This document shows positions 44,060 through 54,854 of a stretch of 64,000 nt of DNA, one piece after another. A program made the position numbers and the translations under genes. This DNA is from Anthoceros angustus (taxonomy: Eukaryota; Streptophyta; Anthocerotopsida; Anthocerotales; Anthocerotaceae), in NCBI GenBank assembly GCA_010909165.1, contig MU008151.1:992001-1056000 (forward strand), in the 5' to 3' direction. The notes beneath the pieces are model-generated. The model worked only from the letters and a program-made list of their open reading frames with translations. It searched no databases and was not told the DNA's origin. Each line of letters starts with the position of its first letter. Position 1 is the stretch's first letter.

Positions 44060-46208
44060 AGGTCCTCCCTATAAAAGGAGGGAGCTTGTGAAGTAAAATT
44101 ATCATGTCTTGCGCTCCCAAACTTGCGAGTCCTTTGCTCCTTGTAGAGGAATTTCGTGCCGGCTGCAAGCTAACGAAGGCCGTAGAGAGGGAGTTTGCGG
44201 TCGGAGTGCTTGGCGGAGGCTCGCTCCTTGCAGGCGCCTCTGCAGTTGCTCCTTGTGAATGGTTGCCGTGAAATTGCTTTGCTTTGGGTGTGTGGCGATG
44301 CCCAAGGAACTCTGGCTTGAGGGTAGACTACGGGGAAAGACTCGGAGGTTCTCGCCGTCTGTGCAAACTCATAGCAACCGCCCAAGGAAGAACTTGTTGG
44401 CTTGTAGGCGCACTCTGCCAGCCGTAAGGGCGAGCTAGGGCAGTGAGCTTGAAGTAAGGTTAGATTAGGAGGATGAGGAGTTGAGTTGAGGTGAGTGTTG
44501 AGGAGAATGTGGAGCTGAATGTTGAGTAGAGGAGTAGGTAGAGATTAGAGTAAGAAGAAGGCCCAAGTCGAGCCTAAGGGAGGGGTCCCAACCGCACCAA
44601 ACCGAGACCGGAAGCCGGGCTAAGGTCTCAAAATCACGGGTGGAGAAGTCGCTACGTAGGGGGTCCCTACGCAGACGGTGGACCTACCGCCATAGGGTGG
44701 GACCCACGATCGAGGATGTCGTTGTAGGTCCAGAGTGGTGATTCGAGCAAAGGCGGGAGTGGCGCCGCCGAGTTGGTGGTTGAGGTGTGCCAATTGTGGG
44801 AAGGCGATGGGAAAGGAATAGTGGACGATCACGGGTGGTGAAGTCGCTGCAACGTAGGGGGTCCCTACGCGGCGTAGCCGACCCACCGCTGGGGTGTGGA
44901 CCCATAGTCGAGGGGTGTCGCTAGGTCTAGAAGCGGTGATTGACGAGCAGCATGGTGAGGCGTGGCCGCCTGTGGAGTGAGTTGAAGTTGCTCCACTGTG
45001 AGGGAGCTTGGGTGTGAAGAGGCGGTGGTTTGTGCCTTGGATGTTGGTGACCGACAAACAAGAGTCTCATGGGACAAAACCTATTGTACTTAGCGATGGG
45101 ATAAGTGTGGCCACTAGAGGGTGAATCTAAGCCCCGGGTTTTCCTCCCACAACGGGCTGAGCCTGGGGCCGGCCCTCTCGCCACAAGAGGGCCGGGAGAT
45201 CCCTGGATGGTCGAGAGCCGAGTGACCAAGCTCCGCATCCGGGGTGACTAGTGGTGAAGGGTGCCTGCTGCATGAGAGGGAAATTCCCGCTGGGACCGGG
45301 AGATCACGGGTGCGACCGCCTGTGGAGTGGACTCAAATGTTTTTTTCCTTTCCCAACCCGCCTAACTGCATTGTGTCTAATCCCAAGGAAGGGTCTGTGG
45401 CCCAAGGTGAGGCTTGTGTGGCCTCGAGGAGGGGTCTGTGGCCCAAGGAGTGTGTGTGGCCCAAGGTGAGGTCTGTGTGGCCCAAGGTGAGGTCTGTGGC
45501 CCGAGGAGGGGTCTGTGGCCCAAGGAGGGGTCCGTGGCCCAAGGAGGGGTCCGTGGTGGCCCAAGGAGGGGTCCGTGTGGCCTGTGAGGGGTTTGTGTGG
45601 CCAAAGAGAGGTCTGTGGCCCGAGAGGAGGATCGGGAACATCTTGTGCGCGGTGGTGTATGAGGTCCCGGAAGAAAGGGGTGAGTGAGTCGCTGTGAAGA
45701 GGAGTCTAGGAAGTGGTGAGCGCGAGAGTCCGGAAAACGCGGAACGCCGAGGAAGGTTGGGAATAAATTGTGGGTCGAGGTGAGGTGCCGCGGTACGGCC
45801 ATGTGTGCATCCACCCGAGAGGTGTGAATCCACGTGAGTGTGACTTGGTGTACATGTGAATTTGTGTGCATAGGACCATAGCCCTTAACGAGCGAGCAGG
45901 GGAACCGGTGCCAAATAGTCGACGCGACGCCCGCGCGTGCGCCGGCCGGGTGGGTTCCACCACAGGTCGGATCGACCACCGCTGTGGCCAACCCACCACG
46001 GCGGTGGCGGAATCCACCAGTGGTGAATCCTATCGTGGGATCGGACACGTAGTTGATTATGGTCGGTAGGAACCGATTGTAGAGGACTAGAATCCATAGT
46101 TTTAGAACATCTCGACACAAAACCATTCCCTTGGGATCGAATCCTAGGACGATAATGACATGAGGGTAAATGTGGCCTCTTTAGTCTGGATGCAAAACCC
46201 ATTCCACA
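44060..46208 (+). mobile_element. Probable U3/R/U5 part of a large gypsy-type LTR
   Basis: CCTATAAAAGGAGGGAG at about 44068 is a clear TATA-box-like signal. The right end, AAACCCATTCCACA, is followed by a sequence like a primer-binding site at 46212. That is the layout of a 5' LTR running into the internal region of a retrotransposon. A duplicated segment (44630-44760 and 44825-44950, sharing AAGTCGCT and AGGGGGTCCCTACGC) and a minisatellite lie within it. The left boundary is not determined: no second copy of this LTR is found in the window. The call rests on the TATA box, the CA end and the primer site. Confidence 0.5.
45380..45630. repeat. GTCTGTGGCCCAAGGAGGG minisatellite
   Basis: About 12 contiguous units of 18-24 bp with core GTGGCCCAAGGNGAGG. 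Variants add GTGTGG. Long open frames on both strands across it are a by-product of the repeat. Confidence 0.85.
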
Positions 46209-46211
46209 TTT

Positions 46212-46232
46212 TGGCGCCGTCGGGAATGAAAC
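46212..46232 (+). other. Primer-binding-site-like sequence, tRNA-Asp type
   Basis: TGGCGCCGTCGGGAATGAA resembles the complement of the 3' end of plant tRNA-Asp (which gives TGGCGCCGTTGCCGGGGA), used by Athila/Tat-type gypsy elements. It lies 3 bases after a CA-ending LTR-like sequence. The match has a small gap in the middle, so it is decayed or a variant. Confidence 0.55.
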
Positions 46233-46726
46233 CTCATAAGGTTATAGGAAGACTAACCATAGCTTAGGTGTCTAGTTTTGGAGTGTATCTAGTTGGGTAG
46301 ATGGATGCCACGAGTTGAGTCGGAGGATTCGGAGTCAAGCCTGGACGGAAGGCCTCAAGCGGGGCTGCCGCCAAGCACCGGAAAGGTTGAAAAGGGTCAT
46401 GGACCGAATTGAGGAAGACCCAAAACCAAGGCGACTCCGCCGGAAGGAGAAAGGAAGTAAGGAATCAACCGGGGTCGGGTCCGATCTTGTTGGAGCAAGA
46501 TCCCAATCGGTTTTGGACGAGGTACCACGCATGGACCTTGGACCAACTGGTCTTCGACCTCTCTTCCGTGTGTGCATCGCTGGCCCAATCAATCTTCCGC
46601 AGGACACGCTGTCAATCCGCCAAGCATCAATCAACCACGATAGTCAACTATCTACCACTGCGTGGTCACCACCAAGCAACCTTACCCGTTGTATGGAGAG
46701 GGAAAGGGGTATGAGGATCCTGACTA
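46233..46726 (+). other. Probable leader of the gypsy-like element
   Basis: Lies between the primer site and the copia insertion. Overlapping frames (46315-46734 plus, 46335-46634 minus) are lysine- and arginine-rich but show no gag motif. A non-coding leader is the simplest view. Confidence 0.4.
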
Positions 46727-46935
46727 TTGGATAATATGGTTTGGTTTCATACCTAACTCTAGTTAAGAGTATCATTTGATTAGTTAACTAGGATTACTTT
46801 AGAAAAACGGTTACACTTCTTCTTCATGTACCTTTTGATCGATTCACGATGACATTCTCTTCCGCTCCCGCGCTCCTCAGCATCTGGTCCTTATGCTTCT
46901 AAATCTATGATGTCCGTATGATGCCCATATCACAA
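46727..46935 (+). repeat. Copia 5' LTR
   Basis: 209 bp, TTG...CAA ends, matched by 52422-52624. It includes GTTAACTAGGATTACTTTAG and GATCGATTCACGATGACATT, shared with the 3' LTR. Length is normal for a short plant copia LTR. Confidence 0.92.
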
Positions 46936-46937
46936 AT

Positions 46938-46950
46938 TGGTATCAGAGCC
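46938..46950 (+). other. Copia primer-binding site, initiator Met tRNA
   Basis: TGGTATCAGAGCC, two bases after the 5' LTR, is the standard plant copia primer site complementary to the 3' end of initiator methionine tRNA. Confidence 0.92.
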
Positions 46951-47789
46951 ATTCTGAATCATGCCGTCGTTCGGTATTACCAATGCCCCGCGTCATTGGA
47001 TCAAGGCCGCAATTTTAATTGACCCAAGGAAGGAACGGCGGCTTGTTTTCAACATTCTACGATGTCTCAGAGCGCAATTAGGCGCCTTTCTCCCGATGTT
47101 GATAGGGATGGACAGACAAACGCCTTCCAGACCGCAAATTAGAACACGCAAGTAATTTTGGCACAAAGCAAATGGGAGTGCTTTGAGAGAAAGCACAAGT
47201 GACTTGCTTACAAATATGCCTTGCAGGAGGAATGACGATGCAGATTCCAACATTGCTTTTCTTTTCCTTTGCAATCACAGTAATCAGCCAAAGACGTGAA
47301 TACACTTCACATCGCAGATACACAGACTCCTACACGATGCAATAGTTCGCTTTTTCGTCTGCAGTAAAGACCCAAAGACTCGGCCATTAAGAACCTCGAT
47401 CACACTTAAGACTTCGCAAGAATACACACATGTAGCAAAACATAATCATAAGAAAGAACTGATCTCTTTGCACAAACAAATTGGAGTTTTGACTAAGCAA
47501 TTTACACGATCGTCACATGACTTTGCTAACTTAGAACTAGTTGTCGCAACCCGCCTTCATACAAACAAATCACGACATCTCCTGCTGATTCCTCCTACTA
47601 CTTGCTCATGCCTCGAACCCATTGAACAAGTCTTAGAGTCTCTCTCCACCATGTTTGGGAAGATCCCAATCTGCCCTTCTTAGCCATTAGGTCACGAGGC
47701 TAATTGTAGCATAGCCTTATTTTGCATGTGGTCTCCTCCAAACAGATCTTTACATTATATCCCACGCTTTTCCTGCATCCCTTTTCCTC

Positions 47790-48270
47790 ACAGACAAACC
47801 ATGGCTATGGAGGAGGTGGTAGCACTAGTACCATCATTAACAATACCACAAAATTGACTTCAAAGACCGAGATCGGTTTAATGGAACCGACACCCACTGG
47901 GAGATGCGGATTACTTCTGGAGGAGCATGACCTAATGGATATGGTCCTTGGAAAAGTAGCCAAGCCGATTGATGTTGATAAGTCACCGTCTGAACAAACA
48001 GGATAAGCGAGCCGAAGTATTATACTTTCCGACCGGACAAGAATATGATTCAAAGATACCCAAGGCCAAGCTACATCACCAAGTATGGAAGGTTTTCACG
48101 GACCTATTCGCAGCTAAGGACTCCATGTCCTTAGTTAATGCAACTAGATTACTATACGCCTCCGTATGAAAGATACACAAGATTGAGCATCATGTGCATA
48201 AATTCCGCACCTTGAGAGCCAAGCTCGCCTCTTGTGGCTGTGGACTCAACGAACCATGAGTTGCTCTTTA
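47790..48270 (+). pseudogene. Copia gag remnant
   Basis: Frames near 47797-48006 contain LLEEHDLMDMVLGKVAKP, and 47969-48260 contains HHQVWKVFTDLFAAKDSMSL and IEHHVHKFRTLRAKLASCG, the usual order of plant copia gag: a template-binding start, W-x-x-L-x-x-x-F, then F-R-x-L-x-x-x-L. Stops separate the parts. No CCHC zinc knuckle was found downstream. Confidence 0.65.
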
Positions 48271-48639
48271 ACGCCACTTCCACCCAGCTATAGGGCTTTT
48301 GTCAAGACGCAGACTTCCATCACTGTGCAAGGTGTGTGCAACAACAAGGCACAATTGTTGGAGCCCCGCTTGAGGAGGAGTCAAGGCAGATGGACGTGAA
48401 GTGACGTACTCAACATCACAACTCGCAAGTTCTTTTTACCTGTGGGACGTGGGCGAGGTCGAGGTCCTTATAGGCCACCTTTCCAATCCAGAGACCCTAC
48501 ACTTCACCCTCCTTTCCATGATGCAGCGAAAGGTTAAAGGTACATGTCACCGTGTCGAATACCGTGACATTTTGAGCATGAGTGTAGAAAAAGCTGGGGG
48601 AACCCAGCGAAGCTCCTCTTGGAGGAGAATCACACCTAG

Positions 48640-48960
48640 TGACTCGTGGACAAACAAGCACCCACAACGTGTTAAGTCTCCAACCATTTTGGCGGTGCCT
48701 ATCCTTAACACAAGCGATAGTGACATGTGGTTTCTCGATTCGCAACAAACCACATATGCCAACCGCGAGAAGTTCATCACTTACACGCCACTCTGTCTAG
48801 TCAAGCCGCCGGCGATGATGTGGTTTGGCCGTAGGTGCTTAGGAGAAGTCCTGTACTCGGAGGAGACAAAGAGATACATCTTGTGAACGTACTCCATGTA
48901 CCTAAAGATGACTAAGAACTTGCTATCTATAATGAAAGCTTATTTCGACCATGAGCTACA
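48640..48960 (+). pseudogene. Copia protease remnant
   Basis: MWFLDSQQTTYANREKF at about 48725-48775 corresponds to the protease W-x-L-D-S-G-A-S-x-H segment, with the active-site DSG changed to DSQ. The stop at 48884 is followed by sequence like the pre-integrase region (VPKMTKNLLSI in another frame). Inactive as written. Confidence 0.65.
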
Positions 48961-49149
48961 AGTAGTTTTACACCTCGTGCATGGTTACATCAAGATATGA
49001 TACATCCCTCCTACTTGCAACGGAGTGGTATATCATGACCTATATAGGTTTGAGGCGATCTTCAGCCCGCTCATTAGTTATTGACGATTGATGTGGATAA
49101 GACTTTGCTCGCACCGCCGCATGTGTCACCCTCAAAGATCACCTACATA

Positions 49150-49960
49150 CGATGACGGTTGGTAAGCCAACTATATAAAGATGCTTTAACATTTAAAGTT
49201 ACCGATCACCTTTTCGTGAGAACTGTCAAGTAGGGAAGATGGCTTTCATATAATGACCCCGAGCCTACAAAAGCAGGCCTTCTCGATATGGTCCATTCGA
49301 TATATGTGGACCCATGTCCACGAGCTCTTTGGTGGAGCTATCTATTTTTAACCTTCGGATGAATGGAGTCACTTTTGCACCTTATATTTCTGCATGGCGG
49401 ACACCAAACATATGACAAGTTTGTAGAATACGTGCACATGGTCAAACACAAACGGAAAAACACTAAAGAGATTGTGGGTGACAATGCACCGAGTACCTCA
49501 CCATGTTTTGTCCTTCCTGAGAAAGGAATCATCCACCAACTTATGCCATACCACCGCACAAAACTCTTTCGCAACGTTACAACCGCACGTTAGGAAAGAT
49601 GCGGGGCTACACTCTCAAGGCCCCGACAGGATACCGGGTCAAGCTATTACCTGTAAACTATGTTCATAATAGATCGCCAAAGAAAGCCCTTATTTGATCA
49701 CACACCTTTGAGAGATGGCATACTTCTAAACCTCGAATCACCATCTTCGTATTTTCTTCTGGCATATGCTTATGTACCGACAAGAGAGGAAAGATGGATA
49801 ATCGGGCAACCAAGCACATTTTGTCGGCTATTCGACACTTCCAAAGGTTATAGGCTCTACAACCCTTACACTAAGCAACTTACCTTGGCCCGTAGTGTTA
49901 GCTTCAATGAGAGTTTTATTCAATGCACATCTCCTCCTCCACTAGCCATGAGCCTCTTCC
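49150..49960 (+). pseudogene. Copia integrase remnant
   Basis: Fragments in order: DMVHSIYVDPCPRAL (about 49280), the second-Asp segment VGDNAPSTSPCFVLPEKGII with HQLMPYHRTK (about 49470-49570), and the C-terminal KGYRLYNPYTKQL (about 49845), typical of the copia integrase tail. Stops and shifts occur between them. Confidence 0.7.
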
Positions 49961-50499
49961 ACAACCTTCCTTGTATGGCCACCTTCCATTAGATCACCCA
50001 TTGATAATACAATCGATTTCGATCGATATGGTTGAATTCTTACCGATCTTACACCCCAAACCACACCGAGGGGCTTGTCCCCATTCTAGCACTGTCAATG
50101 ATCTTGTTAGATGCGCACAGATAATTTAGTGGATGAATTAGACCAACCACACAATATTTTAGTGGACGATTTAGACCAACCCGCAGACTTACCAGATCCA
50201 CCGCTGACTTACCAGATCTTTGACTTACCATTAGAGGCTCTGTGACACCTTTGAGAAGATCAGCCAGTCACATCGCCTCGTGAAGAGTGGCTTAATCCAC
50301 CTTATTCACTGGTGATACTTTTACCTATCAATCACGGATCATGTAGCACAACCTCGTGAGTCTCTCGACTTTGCTTATGCGAAGAGATCTTCGCCCTAGA
50401 TCCCCAAACACCACTCACCTATCAAGAGGCATTGTCCGTCCTCAAAAGGCGTAATGGCGTAAAGCTATTGATTCGTAATATACGCCTTATATCAAACAA

Positions 50500-51175
50500 G
50501 ACATGGAGAGTTGGTAACCTTACCACGGATCGAAAACCCATCACATCCAAATGGGTTTTCAAATTGAAGCTCCATCCAGACGGTCAAGAGTCCGCTATAA
50601 GGCGTTAGTGGCGAGGCTACACTGTGTCCATGGTCCGGATTACAGACCTTTAGCCCGCTTGTAAAGCCAACGCCTATGCGTATATTACCGCTATGTCAAA
50701 CATAAGTTAATTGTCCATCAAATGGACGTGAAGACCGCATTTTTAAATGGAGATCTTACTGAGGTGATTTTTATGAACCAGCCTGAGGGCTATATTGTCG
50801 ATCACACCAAGGTATGTAGACTCCTGAAATCCCTGTATGGATTAAAACAGACAGCACGCCTATGGAATTCATGTGCTGATAAGAAACTACGCAAGCTGGG
50901 TTTTGTACCTCTAGGCCGCGGCCTATGTCCTCAAGAAGACCAATCGATATGCATCATTGCTTTGTATGTTGATGATAATTTCATCTTCGCAAGTGACAAC
51001 GGATCCCGACCTACATCAAGCGAGAACTCTCCTGGAGTGGGACATGACCGATGTCGGACCTTTAAAGTTTGCACTTGCATTCGGGCTTTGCTTTTGATAT
51101 GGGCAAGACTGTATGTATTCATCAATCACATTTTATACCACCTTCTCACTAAATTTAATCATTGGATGTAAACCC
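50500..51175 (+). pseudogene. Copia reverse transcriptase remnant
   Basis: SKWVFKLKLHPDG (about 50550), MDVKTAFLNGDLTEVIFMNQ (50722), RLLKSLYGLKQTARLWN (about 50817) and the catalytic YVDD (50965-50976) are all in place. Upstream of 50722 the frame is broken. The YVDD Asp pair is intact, but the domain is not continuous. Confidence 0.85.
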
Positions 51176-51269
51176 GCCTCTACTCCGCTTCCACTAGTGA
51201 CAAGCTATCTATTGAGGACACCCAACTACGATAATGAACGAGCAGCCTATGTCAACTATACCTAAGAGA

Positions 51270-51880
51270 GGCAATTGGGAGCCTTTTATATTTTAGCTGG
51301 ACTCGTCCATATTTCCCAGTTTCAGATAGTCTCACGCCTCGCAAGAACTCGACAAAAGCATTGGGTCAGTGAAACGATCCTTCGTTATTTGAAAGGGACC
51401 CAACACATGTATTCACAGATTCACAACATGGCAGATTCTTACCTCGTTTTCGATGCCGGTAGGCGGGACATTGATTCTAAGTCTATAGCGACTTATTGTG
51501 TCCTGCAAGGTTCAGCAATCAGTTGGCAATCAAAAAAGTTATCCACTGTGAGTCTCTCCTCAACCGAGGCAGAGTATGGTGCTCTTTCACTTGCTGCCCG
51601 TGAGATCACTTGGGTCTAGACAGTTTCTTGATGGTATTCATCGAGCAACTCGAGCAACCTCATAAACGACAACCAACCGCCTATCACACATACCAACCCC
51701 ATCCCGCATGCGCGATCAAAGCATATTGAGATTCAATTTCATTTTATCCGTCAAGCAGTGGAAATGGGAATCATACAGCTCCAATATGTTCACACCTCAC
51801 CAACATTGCCGACATTCTTACTAAGGGACTCCTAAGATGTCACATGATCGCATAGATGCTCCTCGCTTAATGATTCCACC
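51270..51880 (+). pseudogene. Copia RNase H remnant
   Basis: ETILRYLKGTQHM (about 51380), SATYC-like and VLQGSAISWQSKKL (about 51500), LSSTEAEYGALSLAAREITW (about 51556) and, after a stop, KHIEIQFHFIRQAVEMGIIQ (about 51720) follow the usual copia RNase H order to the polyprotein end. Confidence 0.8.
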
Positions 51881-52421
51881 AACACTTATCTTAAAGCGTG
51901 GTGATCCTCCTCCGGATTCAGCTTGATTTTGAGCCCTACGATGCGGCATTGGGCCATCCTCCATTTTCAGTTCCTATGTGTGACGACAGATCGCTTTGGG
52001 AGCCCTAGCGCAAATCACTACACCGTTAATCCTGGATGAATCAACACTCAAGCAAAGGTTAGCGATCGTGATCACTTACACCTAGCGCAATACAGAAGTT
52101 CGCGTTACTCTCTCGCCATTCTTAAGCCGCAGCAGGCGCCTTCGCGCATTTCCTTCCTCACCTTTTTTGGGAACTCATCGCGCTTATCTCTACATCAACT
52201 GTGTTTTGCATCCGCTCGCTTCTACCATGTGATGCGTAATGCCTCGAGGCAGCAGGATCCAAATAGCAGTATGATCGCAATCGCGAGCTCTAACAGTGAG
52301 CCGTGATCGACCGTATGATCGCTTTTTGCAAGCCGTGAGCACTTTATCAAGACGGGCGCGCACTCTACCGGACCTCGTGGATTACGATCCAAAACGCTTT
52401 TGAGTTAGGTCCGAGGGGCGA

Positions 52422-52624
52422 TTGGATAATATGGTTTGGTTTCATACCTAACTCTAGTTAAGAGTATCATTTGATTAGTTAACTAGGATTACTTTAGAAA
52501 ACGGTTACACTTCTTCTTATGTACCTTTTGATCGATTCACGATGACATTCTCTTCCGCACACGAGCCCTCAAGATCTCGTCCTTATGCTCAATCTATGAT
52601 GTCCAGATGATGCCCATATCACAA
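52422..52624 (+). repeat. Copia 3' LTR
   Basis: 203 bp, preceded by GTCCGAGGGGCGA, a short polypurine tract. It differs from the 5' LTR by single-base losses in A and C runs and some substitutions. Confidence 0.92.
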
Positions 52625-53783
52625 CTGGATTTAATTTGTTGAGCGCTTGAGCAGCTTGACATTTGCAAACCAGAAGTGGGCCATGCACAGAGATTCAACT
52701 GCTCTATGGAGTTCTTCGGGAGGTCCAAAGAAAGTGGTACAACGCGAGTACCTCAAGTCATCCACACCCCAACCACCTTTTGAAGAATTGAAGAATGCCT
52801 CGTGAGAGGTTTAGGGGATTGACATGGAGGGTTATGTGTTGTCCAAGCTTGAGAGGTTGCAAAGAGAGAGGAAGGAAACCTTGCAAGCGATGTTGAGAGG
52901 TTTCACCGTGATCGTAGTGGTCCTCATTCGAGTTGCAATACGGTGGTTCGCTAAAGGCCCGGGTTCTAAGATGGGGAGACACGTAAGGTGGCAAGCGAGA
53001 AGAATTTGGGCAAGGCTATCAAGGCGCATTAAATTACGAGGAATCTAACTCAGGAGATGAAGAAGTTGAGGAGAAGAAGAAGAAGGACAGGAAGAAGTCC
53101 AAAACGGGAAAAAGAAAGGGATTCCTCATCGCCCTGGAGAAAGTTCCTCAGAGAGGAAAGCTCCTCAAGATTCCCGAGGATTCCATGGAGGAAGAAACGA
53201 GTGACAATGGAGGAAGATTCGCCGATGGGGAGCGCTGAGGAAAAAGAAGAAATCAAGGGGTGAAGTGGAAGGAAGAAGAGCTGCAGGGGAACAAAGAGTC
53301 AGGGCGAAACAAGAGGCGTTGTATGCAAAAAAAGTTGCGGAGCAAGCAAGGAGGGAGGCTGAGGCGACAACCAAGAAAGTGGAACAACACAGAAGTGGAG
53401 GGCGAGAGGGCCAAACCCAATTCGAAGAGGGGGAAGGGAGACGAGATGGCCTCGAATGAGAAGGGGGGAAAGAGCTTCACAAAACTGACGCATCTGGAAA
53501 TTTGTGAGTATCTGGGCACTGGCCAAATTCCTCAAAACCTCTCTAAGGTACAAGAATAAGGCCCATTACTCGCGACCGCTCAGAAGACACAAGACCAAGT
53601 TATATCGAATGGGACCGGACGGTAACAAACGGTTATGGGTGACGACGAAAGGTGTGGATGGGTCCGCTCGGTCCCGGAGGTTTTCCACAATGGTTCCATC
53701 CACAGATTTGAATGGTCGCTTTGCCAACCGAGTTGGTTGGCGAGTTGAAAAGTATTATCAATAAGTTGGCGAGGACGCCAACA
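52625..53783 (+). other. Internal region of the gypsy-like element, charged decayed frames
   Basis: Plus-strand frames at 52824-53048 (MEGYVLSKLERLQRERKETL at the start, then a hydrophobic VIVVVLIRVAIRW stretch), 53057-53263 and 53260-53559 are rich in K, R and E. A final frame ends near 53764 with GRFANRVGWRVEKYYQ. No gag or pol family motif is found. With 46233-46726 this makes only about 1.65 kb of internal sequence, too short for a full pol, so a non-autonomous element is likely. Confidence 0.4.
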
Positions 53784-53799
53784 AATGAGAAGGGGAGTA
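53784..53799 (+). other. Polypurine tract
   Basis: AATGAGAAGGGGAGTA directly before TGTGGAAGACCAC at 53800. A purine run followed by TG is the standard junction between the internal region and the 3' LTR of plant gypsy elements. Confidence 0.6.
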
Positions 53800-54751
53800 T
53801 GTGGAAGACCACATGTACACTAACCTCCCCTCGACTATTGGTTTGAATGTTTTTTTGTTTTTCTTATGTTTTGTGTGATGGAGTGCTTAGGAAATGTCCG
53901 AGGCAAGGCCTTTATATTAAAATGGTCCTTGGCCCATGACAATATTACTTTTACAAATAATTAGTCCTTGGGCCTCGAACTGGAATATCGCTGCTAGAAG
54001 GTCCTTGGACCTTGGGATTTTAGGAATAAAATTGTCTATATAAGGTGGGGATCCTTCATTCAAAGAACAGGGCCTGTGAACAAGTGGAGACGCCTGCACC
54101 TCCGGAGAAGTTCGTGAAGCTGAGAGGTATAAGCGGAGAGAGGTGAGGCTAGGGCCGTGGTCAAGAGAGGCAAAACCAAGAAGGGTAGAGCAAGCCACCG
54201 TGGTCAAGAGAGGCAAAGGCCTGATTATTGGGGCCACCACGGTGGTGGAGCCACCACCGTCATGGGCAGCCCACCACGGTGGTGGAGCCGCCATCGTCGC
54301 GGAAGAAGGACCCAAGGTGGGGAAGCCACCGTGAGCGTCAGAGGAGGGGATGCAACCTCGTGTTCCGTGAAGCAACCACTGGATTGTCCATGGAGCCGGC
54401 ATACCCTTCACAAAGTTGTGCTCGAGGAAATGAGCAAGGCGGAGGCTAGAGCATGGATGGAGGAACGCACGCTTGGCTGATGAGGAGCGAGGAAACGCGC
54501 AGGGGCGAGAGGACGGCGCCTCCTAGGAGGAGTGAAGGGACCCTGATAGCGGAGTGAGGTGGAGATATTAAGGGAGGATCTTCTGATGAGGCGTGGTAGG
54601 AGAGCGAGGGAACACCCATGGGCCGGTGGCTAGGCGCACAGGAGGCGCGCTGATTTTAGAGGGGAGCATCATAGGTCGAGGCTTTCACTTGGATTAGAGG
54701 ATAAGGTGCTAGGAAGCTTGTGAACCTAGATTCCCGAATTGGTAGGCGCTG

Positions 54752-54854
54752 GTAGGTTAGCCATCTTTAGACATTGGAGGTAGGTTAGCCATCTTTAGAC
54801 ATTGGAGGTTAGCCATCTTTAGACAGGAGGTAGGTTAGCCATCTTAGACACTGG
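54752..54854. repeat. About 29-bp tandem repeat, 4 units
   Basis: TTAGCCATCTTTAGACATTG with GAGGTAGG is repeated at 54752, 54781, about 54807 and 54831, the third and fourth units slightly shortened. Confidence 0.85.

Larger units (their letters stand above)
46727..52624 (+). mobile_element. Degenerate Ty1/copia LTR retrotransposon, 5.9 kb
   Basis: Two similar terminal repeats (46727-46935 and 52422-52624), both starting TTGGATAATATGG and ending CCCATATCACAA, flank an initiator-Met-tRNA primer site and decayed gag, protease, integrase, reverse transcriptase and RNase H segments in copia order (integrase before reverse transcriptase). Many stops and frameshifts break the polyprotein, so it cannot move on its own. 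LTRs differ by several substitutions and indels, so the insertion is not recent. A clear target-site duplication is not seen (GACTA on the left, CTGGA on the right). It interrupts the gypsy-like element. Confidence 0.92.

Noticed and set aside
45333-46126. Long minus-strand frames (166 and 249 codons)
   Set aside because: They arise from translating the 45.4-kb minisatellite and GC-rich palindromes; proline/glycine low-complexity, no domain.
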